64,000 nucleotides of DNA, taken from the NCBI RefSeq assembly GCF_024868665.1, contig NC_079894.1, positions 5,047,426 to 5,111,425 on the forward strand, read 5' to 3'. A program made the translations under genes and the position numbers. Below are positions 23,501 through 60,600 of the stretch, in pieces. Origin of the DNA: Triplophysa rosa (taxonomy: Eukaryota > Chordata > Actinopteri > Cypriniformes > Nemacheilidae). Positions within the stretch are counted from its first letter, which is position 1. Each line of letters starts with the position of its first letter. The notes below the pieces were generated by a model. The model was not told where the DNA came from and did no database searches. It saw only the letters and a list, made by a program, of their open reading frames with translations.

Positions 23501-24210
23501 TATGCAGTGCTTGATTTTCGGTCTAGTCAATGGATAATAGATATTTGTCGTTTTGAAATAGTTTCATTTTGAGTAAATGTGTGTGTTGCTCTACCGACTG
23601 ACCTACAGGAAGCTATAAACTACAATGAAATCATTTATTTGCATTACGTTACCCATAAGTCAATCTCTCTTTCTTGACATCTGAATGTTGAAAACGCCAT
23701 TTCAGACGACTGCTACACATCGACCAACTGTATGTACAGTACATGGCACACGTGGCAACTGGTGCCAATAATAAACAGAAAAACATGAACGCTCCCCTTT
23801 ACAATGTGCATTGTGACAAAGAATATTTGGTCTTCTGCTTTTCAACCTGACCAGCACTGCCACCACTGTACACACATGAGCCAAAATCCTGCTGTAGCTC
23901 CTGTAGCTACAGGTCACATCTCCACGCTACTCAACACAGAGTGAAAATATTGTACAATGCGCTATATACACACTGCGTGTATGCAAACGTCTCCTGTATA
24001 TGAACATGTCTTTTCTTCTTTAAAAAAACTGCAGTGTTAAATTATGTCAACAAAAAGAAAAAGGTTTTGGATGGCAACCAATTTCTCTAGAGGTTAGATT
24101 TCGTAAAGCCCTTACAATATGTAAAGGTCTCCAGCGAGAGTGGCCTGTCCCACAGCGGGTGACGGCGGGGAATGGGAACCGTCCTGGGGGAAGGGTGGGG
24201 AGGGGCTCCT
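20547..24210 (-). other. slc6a9: Probable slc6a9 3' UTR (about 3.7 kb)
   Basis: It is continuous after the TAG at 24211, with no recognisable exon or transposon over most of its length, unlike the flanking DNA. It includes a C-run near 21740 and a (TA)n at about 22326-22342. Alternative minus AATAAA signals are at about 22136-22141 and 23634-23639, so shorter 3' ends are possible. Confidence 0.45.
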
Positions 24211-50448
<26,238 letters not shown>

Positions 50449-50900
50449 GATTCGATACTGACCGGTAGTTGTCTTGCTTCAACTCTCGAGTTCTTCATTC
50501 ACACCTTTGCGTTCGCTTCCGCCGAGAGACAGGAAAAAGAACCCCTTCCTTTCGACTGGGCTTGATTAATGCCAGAATTATTTTCACCTCATTTCATCTG
50601 ATGGAGTTCTGTTTCCTCTCCGCCTCTTTCAATCACTCGCCGTGGAAGGTCCCCCTCCACCACCGCCACTTTCTTTCTCTCCCTCCCTCTCTCACTCTCT
50701 CTCTCGCTCACTTTCTCCCTCCCTTTCTGCTTCTCTCTCTCTCTCCCTCCCCTCACCTCCTCGTCAAGCTGTACTTTAGGTTAGGGAAAGCACCCCCCCT
50801 CCTTCTGTATCCCCATTCTGAAAAACAGACAGAAGAGATCCACAGCCTTTGCCTCTACCTCCACAATGAATGGAGTCGTTATCATTCCAGGACTTTGGCT
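50449..50900 (-). promoter_or_regulatory. slc6a9: Probable slc6a9 5' UTR and main promoter
   Basis: The region upstream of the ATG is richer in CpG than the surroundings (50225-50560). On the minus strand it carries a GA-rich tract, complementary to the CT run at about 50680-50760. No TATA box is obvious. The start site is not defined. Confidence 0.45.
50680..50760. repeat. (CT)n-rich simple repeat
   Basis: Runs of CTCTCT and CCCTCC lie about 230-310 bp upstream of the slc6a9 start codon. They could act as a GAGA-type promoter element. Confidence 0.7.
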
Positions 50901-51613
50901 GCATACTGAGTGCTAGGAGCTGCTAGCTTAGCTGCCTGGAGTCACTGCCAAGCTTTTCAGCGGCCGGCCCGCACGATAAAGGACAAAATTAAGGAGAGGT
51001 CCACTTCCATGAGGCGTGCTACTCTCGCTGTCTCCGCATTTCGTCCACTTGTTCTCGAGGCAGCTGCACCCAGACCACCAACGCTCCCATTCAGCCACAC
51101 TTGACTTTCAAATCCTCGTTCCCTGACATTGCCAACTCCCCTGTAAGGTCCTACAAGAGGCCAGCGGAAGTAAATACCCTTACTGTCTTCTTTGCAGGTT
51201 ATTAGATTTGCCAACCCATATGTAAACGAGAACAAGTGAGGTCATTACAGGCCTGAAAGAAGCGGCACAACAATTCATGTGAAAAGATACTGACAAAAAG
51301 GATTTCTCCAAAAAGGTCGGCTCTCATTTGCAGCTCTTGGCAGTGGACCCAACCGAATATCCTGTTATTGGTGTTAAAAGTTGACAGACTTGTGGCGCTC
51401 GGCCTAATGAGCATTTGATAGAGGTGTACAATAGTGGTGATGCATTTAATGAGCGGGCGGTTGCAAAAAAAGATACAGCACTGACACTTGTATCAACTCC
51501 ACAATATGGAATGAACCAAACCACGCATGGCAACCAAATGCAGTTGATGTTATCATTAATTTGTTTTATTATTTACCACATATAATTGGTTTGCCACTAG
51601 TTTAGGAGCTGGT

Positions 51614-51930
51614 TTAAAGAGATAGCTCTCCCCAAAAGATCATTTATTCATGTTCAAGATCATTTATTTACATTCATGTCGTTTTAAACCTGTATGACTT
51701 TCTTTCTTCTGCACAAAACATTAAAAAAGATGTTTTAAAGAATGAATGGTAACCAAACAACATTGGCCCCCATTGACTTCCAATGTATGGACAAAAAAAC
51801 ACTGAGACATTTCTTAAAATATCCTTTTTTGTGTTCCACAGAAGAAAGAGTCCTATGTCATTTGGAATGACATGAGGGTGGATTTTAGCGGTGACAGAAT
51901 TTTTATTTTTGAGTTAACTATCCCTATTTA
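51614..51930. mobile_element. TTCACCC-type inverted-repeat element
   Basis: The paired TTTCTTCTGCACAAAACATT and GTTCCACAGAAGAAAGAGTC tracts and diverged ends (GATAGCTCTCCCCAAAAGAT, GAGTTAACTATCCCT) match the family at 20103-20416. Confidence 0.6.
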
Positions 51931-52060
51931 CTCTCTCTCATCCTGACATATGGGGATTGAAAATCGAATTTAACTTTGTTATATTTCCCATGTTAACAAC
52001 TTCATACACAAGTCATATTTTTTCCACTGGACTGCAATTTAATTCAAATACATTATATGT

Positions 52061-52345
52061 ATATGGTGCTTTTCACAATCTTGCATTGATTCAAAGCAGC
52101 TTTACAGGAAAAAAAGAAAAACACAGAAAGAGGTAGAATACAAAACAGTACAGTACATGGTTTACAGAAAGAGAAGACCATTCTAAAAAAGCAATGTTAA
52201 TGGAATTTACATGACCATAAGATAATCTAATATCAGCAGTCTCCCAGTGACCAAGCCAACACGGCACAGTGACGAGGAAACAAAACTCTAATGATGATCA
52301 AATGGAGAAAAAATCTTGGAAGAAACCAGTCTCAGCCAGGAGGAC
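52061..52345 (-). repeat. LINE/L2-type 3' tail-related repeat, inverted
   Basis: On the minus strand it ends ...CTGCTTTGAATCAATGCAAG and AAAAGCACCATATA, parallel to the tail of 41975-42218. The CAGTCTCCCAGTGACCAAG and GACCAGTTCTCCTCTGAC body is a common cyprinid dispersed repeat. Confidence 0.55.
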
Positions 52346-53230
52346 CAGTTCTCCTCTGACACATTAGAGCTGCACTCAGTAACTGCACAACATCTTCAGA
52401 ATTTTCTTAAATCATACTCACATAATATGGATCATGAGATTGTGCCAAAACTGGAGAATTTGCACAACTATCTATATAATATGTAAACAACCTATACAAT
52501 GAAAAAATATAGATTTGTAGGCAAAAAACATTAGTCTGAAGTTTTCTAGGTTTTTCCATTCAAAGACAGAAAGGCATATATTATTTAACAAATTATGTAT
52601 CACATTCTATCCATCATAGTAAAAAGTATTTTTAAATGAGGTGAAAGTGATGTTTCGTATGCCTGCGAGTTATTGAGGATGCTCTCTCAGCTGAACATAA
52701 ACTACATCTGGTCTGTCTGGCCCTTTAGGCACACATAAAGATGAGCATCTCTTTTCACATAACTACACAAATGAAACTAAAATTATACTGCAAAATTTCT
52801 GGCTTAGTTACATCCATTATCTAGTGCTTAGATTAGATGCATGTTGAGCAAGTCTGCAATACTGTAATGACTAGCCAATTGGTGAGGTCCACTAGTTTAT
52901 CTAGATTGTTTTGACTGTGTGCTATTAAGGTTGCTTTTGTGATTTTAAGTGTATAATGTAAAAAATAGTAGATTTGGTCATTTTGGACATTGAATGATCC
53001 AATTCTGCAGGTTCCAAAATATGATTGTTTAAATTTTGTTAAGAGAGAGGGCTTTTGAATTCACGATACCAGTTCAGAAAGTGATCAAGTTGGAGATCAA
53101 GGTTGAAGATATGATCATTTAAACATGTTCTAATGTTTTAATGCAAAGAAAACACAACCACATATTTATGACCTGTTTTTAGAAGCATTAATAATGTGAT
53201 TTGACAATTTGATTAATAGATTAAATGATA

Positions 53231-53959
53231 CGGTTGAGGTCAAACGTTTACACCCCCTTTGCAGAATCTGGAAAATGCTGAAAATTTGGGAAAAATAAGA
53301 AGAATTTTGAAAATAAAGGTTTATTTTTAATTTAGTCCTGCCCTGAATAAGTTATTTCACAAAAGAAATGTTAACATAAATCTCACACCGAAGAATTATA
53401 ACAGTTTCTAAAAATAGCCCAGGTAAAAAATGTACATCCCCAGATTATTAATACTGTATATGATGGTACCTGAACAATCAATGACAGTTTTTATGTTTTG
53501 TCACAGTTGTTTAAGGGTTTCTTGTTGTCCACAGATTTTCAGAAAAATCATACAGGTCCTCCAGAATCTTTGCTTTTTCAACATTTCTGTATATTTGACT
53601 CATGTACAGCAGTAACTGTATGACGTTGATATTCATCTTTTTACATTGAAGACAAACGAAAGACTCATACACAGCTATTACAATAGATAGAAACATTGCT
53701 CATAAATTGCATTCAGTGATGCTCATGAAGGCACCACTATTCATTCAGGTGGGTGTAAACCTCTGAAAATGACAAGTGGTGTAAATTGTTATTGTTTAGT
53801 TTATATACTGTATCTTATTTTTTCATTTAGTAATGTCCTTCAGAAGCCAAAAAATACATATACGTATGTTTCTCAGAAAAAGGAATATAACAATTTACAC
53901 CAAGGACCATTTTCAGATGCGTACAACTTTTAAAAGATGTAAACTTTTGACCTCAACTG
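53231..53959. mobile_element. Tc1/mariner-type nonautonomous element
   Basis: The left CGGTTGAGGTCAAACGTTTA and the right end (reverse complement CAGTTGAGGTCAAAAGTTTA) are terminal inverted repeats with TA on both sides (53229-53230, 53960-53961). It is 729 bp with no transposase frame. Confidence 0.75.
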
Positions 53960-54359
53960 TATGGGTTTCATTGGATGAACGCGCCTGGAAGTTAACTTCT
54001 TGTCTGTGTTTGGAATAAAAATTCATTTTATATTTAAAGTGTCCATAGCTCAGATAGTTTCTGCATATCTCATGTTAATCTTGAGTACTTACAGAATAGT
54101 ATCGCAACCTTCAAATATCCATAGTGTCTTTAGTTTGATCACATGTATAAAAGACAGATACAGCTGTACGATTATTTCCGAAAACATATGACGCGTGCGG
54201 GGGGATGGGGGGCGGAAATAAAGCATGTGGGCACCCATTGCCAACAAAACATAGACATATGACTCAATTTCAATTACCGCGTGCGGTTCATGTCCAGCAT
54301 CTTTTAGCGCTGGGACCGCGCCATGTATCAGTTTCAAACGATCTCCAAATCCAGCGTTA

Positions 54360-54892
54360 TATCCACCGTTTAAAAAAAAGTCACCACCTGGATTTAACTA
54401 AGCAAACGGGTAAGAGCCTCCCATTGGATGGAGGTCTAGGTTCAGCAACGTTATGTGCACAAAGGATGAGGTCAGCTGACTACCTGAAAATACTGAATGA
54501 CCAGGTTATTCCATTAATGAGTCTTTTCTTCCCTGATGGCACGGGCATATTCCAAGATGACAAAGCCAGGATTCATCAGGCTCAAATTGTGAAAGAGTGG
54601 TTCAGGGAGCATGAGACATCATTTTCATTCAGAGTCCACACCTTAACCCCAATGAGAATCTTTGGGATGTGCTGGAGAAGACTTTGCGCAGCGGTCCAAC
54701 TCGACCATTGGCGAAAAATGAATGCTGGACGCATTAATGCTGAAATTAAAACTCTGGACGGGAAAAAATGGACATTCTGGACATTGCAGAAGCTTATCGA
54801 AACTATGACACAGCGAATGCGTGCCGTAATCAAAGCAATAGGCGGTCCAATGAAATATTAGAGTGTGTGACTTTTTTTGGACGGGCGGTGTA
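54360..54892 (+). pseudogene. Internally deleted, frameshifted Tc1-type transposon copy
   Basis: The ends (TATCCACCGTTTAAAAAAAA and inverted TTTTTTTGGACGGGCGGTGTA) are diverged inverted repeats. Between them, an open frame running to 54861 carries recognisable C-terminal Tc1 transposase segments: [20 protein letters not shown] with [10 protein letters not shown], and [20 protein letters not shown] near the end. The DNA-binding half is missing, and the middle (about 54640-54720) is out of frame relative to the family. A functional enzyme is therefore excluded. Confidence 0.85.
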
Positions 54893-55159
54893 TAACTTCC
54901 ATCACTAAAATGCCGTGAGTAACGAGCAGCAGCTGCAGGCCACAGCATTGTAATTTAACATTAAAAATAAGTCAGAATGCAAGAAACACCGTTGCATCCC
55001 CCCCTTATTGATGAAATTCGACCATCTGTATTAATAGTTCATAGTTTATGTATAACAACAAGTAAAGAGTAAATAACTACAAAAAAATATTATGTTAGAC
55101 TGTGCTCTTTTGAGTTGTCATTATGGGCGTTTGGGTAGAATAGTTTTTTTAGTTTGTAT

Positions 55160-55345
55160 ACTTTAACCACCTCCGAGGATAGTGGGGGTCTCAAGTCACT
55201 GGCACTGTTATTTTGGGGGTCACGGGCTGAAAAGTTTGGGAACCCCTGCCTTAGGGGTTTCTTACTTTTAGACTAGTTGACTAGTCATTTACAAAAACTG
55301 TTCGATTCAAATTAGTCGGAATGCACATCCCTAGCCACAATCCCA
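55160..55345. repeat. hAT-type element end fragments
   Basis: GGGGGTCACGGGCTGAAAAG with TTTGGGAACCCCTG (to about 55250) is a hAT-like end. GACTAGTTGACTAGTC to GGAATGCACATCCCTAG (about 55270-55337) resembles another. Both lack partners. Confidence 0.5.
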
Positions 55346-56473
55346 CAAAGTGGTCTGGCTGTATGAACACATCCATGATATCAACTTGCAGATCAAGTCA
55401 GAATATGGCTCAAAAATCATTTCAGTGGGCACATGTCTTGAAAAGTTTATTTTCACGTACCCTTTTCAGGATGTCCCACCAACTACAGGCAACTGATTAA
55501 GACCTTGTTGATGTATTTGTGACACCCACCCACACATACATACGCACGCATAGCTTCGGGCAGCTCCTTGTGTCTGAGCCACGAGCCCGGCTGTAAGGGA
55601 ATCTTACACAGCCGGTCATTAGAGACTCCTCAGAGGCCCCAGCCAACCCCTATTAGTCAAGCAGCAGCACGGGGCCTCGCCTCCCATCACAAAAAGACTC
55701 ACTTCTAATGAGGATATGTACACTCTATTTGCACTGCTCCATATCAATAGCATAATGGCAAGCGATAAGAGCAAGAGAAGGACTGAGGCATTGAAACTGA
55801 ATAAAAACATGAAAACAAAACAAGTGTGCACACTGGGGCTAAGATCTCCTAATTGGACACTCATCTCTAATACGCAGTGCCCATTATAAAGAAAAGAAAA
55901 ATATTATAAATAAATACCAATGTAGATATCGGCTGATTATTAAAATATTATTATACTATTATTAAGTGGAGAATAGACTGTCAATTGTAAACACTATTAG
56001 GGCCGACAGATTTTCACTACACAATTATTGTGGCTAAAAGATTTCACAGTTTACATATCTATTGAAATTTGTTTTAAATCAATTAACAATCTTCAGATGT
56101 GTTTATTATGTGTTTTCTCTTTTTGGTTATTGAATCATATTCCAAATATAAGTGTAGGATGTAGAAAGAAAGAGTTTGTGGCTCCTAGGGCAAATTTTTA
56201 AATGGGCGTTAAATTATTAAATAGGCGTTAAATTATTAGTTACAAAATTATTATGTGTACTATTAACAATATAAATGATCATAATTTAATATATGGTTAT
56301 TGTATATTTTCAATGTTTTAATACAGTTTCGAATACGATAAATATTGTTAAATTGTGACATTCCTAGTGTCAGTTATTGAAATGTGATATACTGTAATTG
56401 TTTAGAATAACTGCTTGAATCACAATGCTTGAATCCTTGATCAACAACTTACTTACTAGATACTCTGTGTGTT

Positions 56474-56611
56474 CTTGCAGCTTACTTGGTAAGCTTTTCG
56501 TTAGCGATGAAAAGGTCATGGGTTTAATCCCAGAGATCACACATACAGTACTAATAAAATGTAAACCTCAAGTCGCTCTGGACAAAATGCCAAACATGTA
56601 GATGTTAAATG
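56474..56611 (+). repeat. tRNA-derived SINE copy
   Basis: The A-box-like head is decayed. The B box GGTTTAATCCCAG is followed by AAGTCGCTCTGGACAAAATG, the typical teleost SINE body. Confidence 0.65.
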
Positions 56612-58044
56612 CCTTTATTAAAAGCACAATGAAGACAGCTCATGAGTTTACACCATTTATGATTTATGTCATTGCAATTTAAAATGGCACTTGCACCTAC
56701 GAGTCAACAAACAAAACGCTTAACCAGCAGGGTTCCCAAAAGCCATACATTTTACAACCTTCCTTTCAGTCCTAAGCCTACTACAGAACAAAATCAAACA
56801 TCGAGAGAGAAGCACAGAGCTAAATTGCTCTGCAGCAGAAAATGCTGCCATCAATTTAGACTCGTGGGTCATGTGGAGCCAAAAACCAAGGTAAATACCG
56901 TATCCTCTAGTGTAACCTGAATATAGGAAAGTAACACAAGAGGTTTCCAATTTCACCAGAGAGCTTTGGTAAGTGTCATTTCCAGCAAAAGCCCTTAAGC
57001 AGGTGTTTCCCATTCAGAGCACGTTCCCTCTATTGACAGCAGAACAAGAGGGCCTCAGTGAGGGCTAAAATACTACTGCTGACTGAAAACGTCACTTTTT
57101 CAAACTTAGTGCCGGCTTTGATGAGCCGTCTCCTACCGGAACTCTCTTTTGCCCTATTTACAATCCAGAGTGGTATGTCCAACACACAAAAACAACTCTA
57201 AGCAAAGACACACAAAACAGAGGACCACGGTTTTACATAACTACTCACGAGATTTTTACCCCCTGCACAAGACAACAGAAAAGCTGAAGGATTGTGCGGT
57301 TTAAATAGAGGCACGCTGGTAATAAATAAAATAGGAAACCATAATTGAGTCATTCCTATGGTCATACTTTAAAACAAGAGACTTACATAATGTCACTGCC
57401 AACCAAAGGAAGCAGTGGTACTAGTCTTGCTAAACATCAAAAGTTTTTCAAAAAAACTCACTCTCTAAGCTGACAAGTTTAGTTTTTGTTTTAAAACAGC
57501 AACTAGCATCGTGAATCATGACTACATTGTATATTAATAAATGAGTTTCTTAGGATTTTTAATTTAGCATAACAGAAGAACTTTATGATCAGTAGAGAGA
57601 TATAAAGATAAAAATAAAAAAGAACAAAAATGACTTTTTACAAAATAAAGGTATTAAAGCATTAAAAGGTAAAAATCTCTGCGATTTCTCAAGTTTTGCT
57701 TTGGCCAATCAGCTGAACACAATGTGACTTGGTGTGTTTTACAGAATTGAGAAACATTAAAAAAAGTGTGTAAATTGGGAAGTTACTAGCTAGCTTTAGA
57801 AGAAATAAGCATTAAGACAAATAGAAAGTGAAAACTCACGAAACTGAAACAGGCCAATTTGCATTAAAGAGTACATTCCTCAATATTTTTAAGGGCTTAT
57901 TTTGGTTTATGGAGTGTCCGACAACAAGTTTATGTACATACATGATGTAAAAATACTATTATTTCGTAATAATAAGCAGTTTTTATTACCTTACTTCTTG
58001 ACTGACTCTCAAATGATTCGTTCCGCGATTCATCTGTGTAATCT

Positions 58045-58168
58045 CCGCCTTTCCGCCAGCGTAGTCTGATCTGATTGGTCAGATAGTGTAGTCTGCTGTG
58101 ATTGGTCAGATGGTCTAGTCTGCTGTGATTGGTCAAATGGTCTAGTCTGCTGTGATTGGTCAAACGCG
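58045..58168. repeat. Tandem 31-bp repeat with inverted CCAAT boxes
   Basis: About four copies of a unit built on TAGTCTGCTGTGATTGGTCA occur, each carrying ATTGG (inverted CCAAT). It lies just upstream of the plus-strand ATG at 58256. NF-Y binding would be expected from the motif; promoter function is inferred. Confidence 0.75.
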
Positions 58169-58255
58169 TTCAGCATGTGTCGCAAATGGACCGCCTATCA
58201 TTACCGCTGTATTACGGTTTGCAGGTGGTTGGATATTAACAGTGTATAGAGAGAG

Positions 58256-58328
58256 ATGGCGTCGATTTTACCTTACCAGTTCGAGCCCGAGTCTGACGAA
58301 TCATTCTTTAATCCTTATACAGATGCCA
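58256..58328 (+). CDS. Candidate first coding exon (MASILPYQFEPESDE) of an element-encoded or host protein
   Basis: ATG in a strong context (G at -3 and +4) starts MASILPYQFEPESDESFFNP, followed by a good donor A|GTAAGA at 58328/58329. The PYQFEP motif recalls the N-termini of fish proteins annotated as P2X7-C-terminal-like, as far as I remember; this is not verified. No second exon was found downstream. Confidence 0.35.
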
Positions 58329-58631
58329 GTAAGAAAAAGGACTGTTTTAGACACTTCTCTTGTAACAGTTAGTTATCACGGCATACAGTGTACGGTGTTC
58401 GTATCTTCAGATGTTATTATAACTATAGTACACCACGCAGTTCTTGAAATAAAGACTTTGCGAGTTAATATGGTTGAACACTTACATTAGCGCAACGAGT
58501 TTATAGCTAACGTTAGGTAAACAAACAGTAACAACCCCAAAAATAACGGTAACGTTAGCTAAACACAGACATGAGATAACGTCACACAAATTTAATTTTA
58601 AGTAAAGACAAAAACAAAGAGTCACACTTAC

Positions 58632-58907
58632 AGGTTGTGATTCGGTGGAGCTTACAGGTCCAAATAAAGTTGGTATTGCAACATCTTTTAAGGAAAGACG
58701 TTTAATGTATCCTGCAGTAAAGGCGCCAAGATTGATGAAGCAATCTTCGGTAAAATGACGCGCGCAAAGTAAAACGTTCGGTTTATACTCCTTTGGTGTC
58801 GTTTGAAAAATAAATAGTAACCATTTTTTCCTCAGAAGTTCTTCCTTTGGTAGTGAAAATAAGACTGACTTAGTTTCACTACATAGAACACAGCTTCTCT
58901 TAGACAT
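58632..58907 (-). CDS. THAP zinc-finger domain exon
   Basis: The 92 codons run from ATG 58907 (A at -3) to a strong donor CCT|GTAAGT. The residues show the THAP signature: C6 and C9, W29, C48-A-R-H51-F (C-x2-C-x38-C-x2-H), P43, and an IPTLF motif near the end equivalent to AVPTIF. THAP domains are sequence-specific DNA-binding modules of host proteins and of P-element and related transposases. No further exon was recognised to the left within the TTAA-bounded element. It runs toward the plus-strand exon at 58256. Confidence 0.8.
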
Positions 58908-60487
58908 GATGCACACGTCACGAACGAGCTAGTACAGTGTTTGGGGAGGAGAGAGTAAAGTTTTCGCAGTCAGTAGGCGGGGATTTTTCTAGTGACGTAG
59001 GTACATTGTGGTTAAAGATTCGGACAGGTCATGGCTTGTTCGCGTGATTCAGAGTCGATTACCTTTTTTATAAGCTAATAACTTTGTTATTCGTTCACCT
59101 TCGGATTTACAACTTGGCAGATTGCTTACATTCAAACACGGCAAAATTAAACACTTCATGAAATGTATTTTTTATGATCTCGAGGAATGTACTCTTTAAT
59201 CAATTCATATCATTCCAATATACGTAAAATGGCTCCAATTAACAGGGTTCAAATAAAGAAGACTATTTTAATAAACGGCTTTCTGATCCCATTGCATCAC
59301 TCTGAATACATATTCATGTCTATCATTACAAATCAATTTAATATGCTCTCAATCTCCATTACACTTCAACGGTGATGACAATGCCACCAAAATGGGTGTC
59401 CTTCTTATTCGTAACTTCTTGTAAGGAAATGCTTACTTTGTACAGCAGGAAGTAACGTAGTGAATCTTAATCCTAGTCCATGTCGGGCCAGACGTGCCAG
59501 TGAAAAGTCTGGCACGGACATTGTTGGGGGCAACACGGAGACATATTTATGGACCTTCGCCTGAAAACAACTTCCTACCCTCTTCCTTTGGTGTGTGTTT
59601 GGGGCAGAAAGAGTCTGTGACGTCTGCCTGGTCCAATGGCTTTCTGGACGCTGACGAGCAATTTCCAACGCTTGGATTAACCTGAAACTTCTACGATTCA
59701 CCCCCACTCACGCTACCTCCTGCCATAATTTGGCTAGAAGGGCCCCAGCTGCTAATTCTTTATAAATAGCGTGTAGCTCAGATCTCCTCCGGGAAGAATG
59801 GGGCTCAGAGGAATCGCTTGGGCACAAATCGTGCCGGAAAAAGCACACAACATACACATTTCAACAAACATATGGGACCATCGCTGAGGATGAAATTGAG
59901 GTACATGTGACTTGACTTGCCTCACGTGGAATAAACTGTCAGCCAATCAGAACAGTGAAAACAAACAATCAAGCTTTACTTGAGTCTAAGGGGGAAGAGA
60001 GTTGGTAAAAGTTGGCATTTGATTCATTTGTTAAATCAAAAGTCATATGATATTTTGTAAACTTACATATGCAATTGAAATGGTTACAGGGGCGTGTATT
60101 AGGACCAGCCATGTTTTGACAAACAGCTGAAAATCTTTTTTTTTCAACTCAAGAGGGCAAAGACACTGAACTACAGAACAGAGTTTACAAGTTGTCTGTG
60201 GGGTGAAGTTCTTTTCTCTCAGCACACAAAAGAAACCAGTACAAAGCAGTAGAGACTCTGTGACACTCGAGCGAAGCTTCCTGTCAATGGTACATGAGAG
60301 GCACACAGTGAGCACTGTTTACGCTCACAGAAAACATTAGAGTCATTTTAAAGGAAACTACGCAATTGTTTATGGGACATTTTTTATTGTTTGTTGTGTA
60401 ATACAGCACCAAAAAAGAGTGAGACTGATTTTAAACGGTCTAGATCAATTATAGACAAAATATACTTCAGTCTCAAAAATCCTGTGT

Positions 60488-60600
60488 TGCCATAGCTCAA
60501 CTGGTAGAGCAAAGCACTATCCACATTAAGGTTATAGGATTGACACCCAGGGACACACAAACTGAAAACTGTATACTTGGAAGTTCTATAAGTCACTTAT
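60488..60600 (+). repeat. tRNA-derived SINE copy
   Basis: TTGCCATAGCTCAACTGGTA gives an A-box and GATTGACACCCAGGGACACA a decayed B box; the body ends AAGTCACTTA. It resembles a tRNA gene only in the 5' part. Confidence 0.65.

Larger units (their letters stand above)
50901..57863. other. Intergenic DNA upstream of slc6a9, no host gene recognised
   Basis: It contains repeats listed separately at 51614-51930, 52061-52345, 53231-53959, 54360-54892, 55160-55345 and 56474-56611. The intervals 50901-51613, 52346-53230, 55346-56473 and 56612-57863 show nothing I can name. Confidence 0.55.
57868..59195. mobile_element. Compact TTAA-flanked transposon with THAP exon (Kolobok-like)
   Basis: The 14-bp perfect terminal inverted repeats AGAGTACATTCCTC (57868-57881) and GAGGAATGTACTCT (59182-59195) are directly flanked by TTAA (57864-57867, 59196-59199). 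TTAA target sites with purine-purine ends are described for the Kolobok superfamily, some members of which encode THAP domains. Inside are a THAP exon on the minus strand, a facing start exon on the plus strand, and tandem ATTGG boxes. At 1.33 kb it lacks room for a full transposase, so it is likely nonautonomous or a fragment. Confidence 0.6.

Noticed and set aside
54205..54359. N-terminal part of the 218-codon Tc1-containing ORF
   Set aside because: It lies outside the transposon ends and is chance read-through upstream of the left inverted repeat.
59405..59707. 100-codon minus-strand ORF
   Set aside because: Composition is random-like, there is no domain, and the start is not in a clear context.
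60488..60560. tRNA gene-like sequence (TAGCTCAACTGGTAGAGC)
   Set aside because: The B box and acceptor stem are decayed, and a SINE body follows, so it is SINE-derived and not a tRNA gene.
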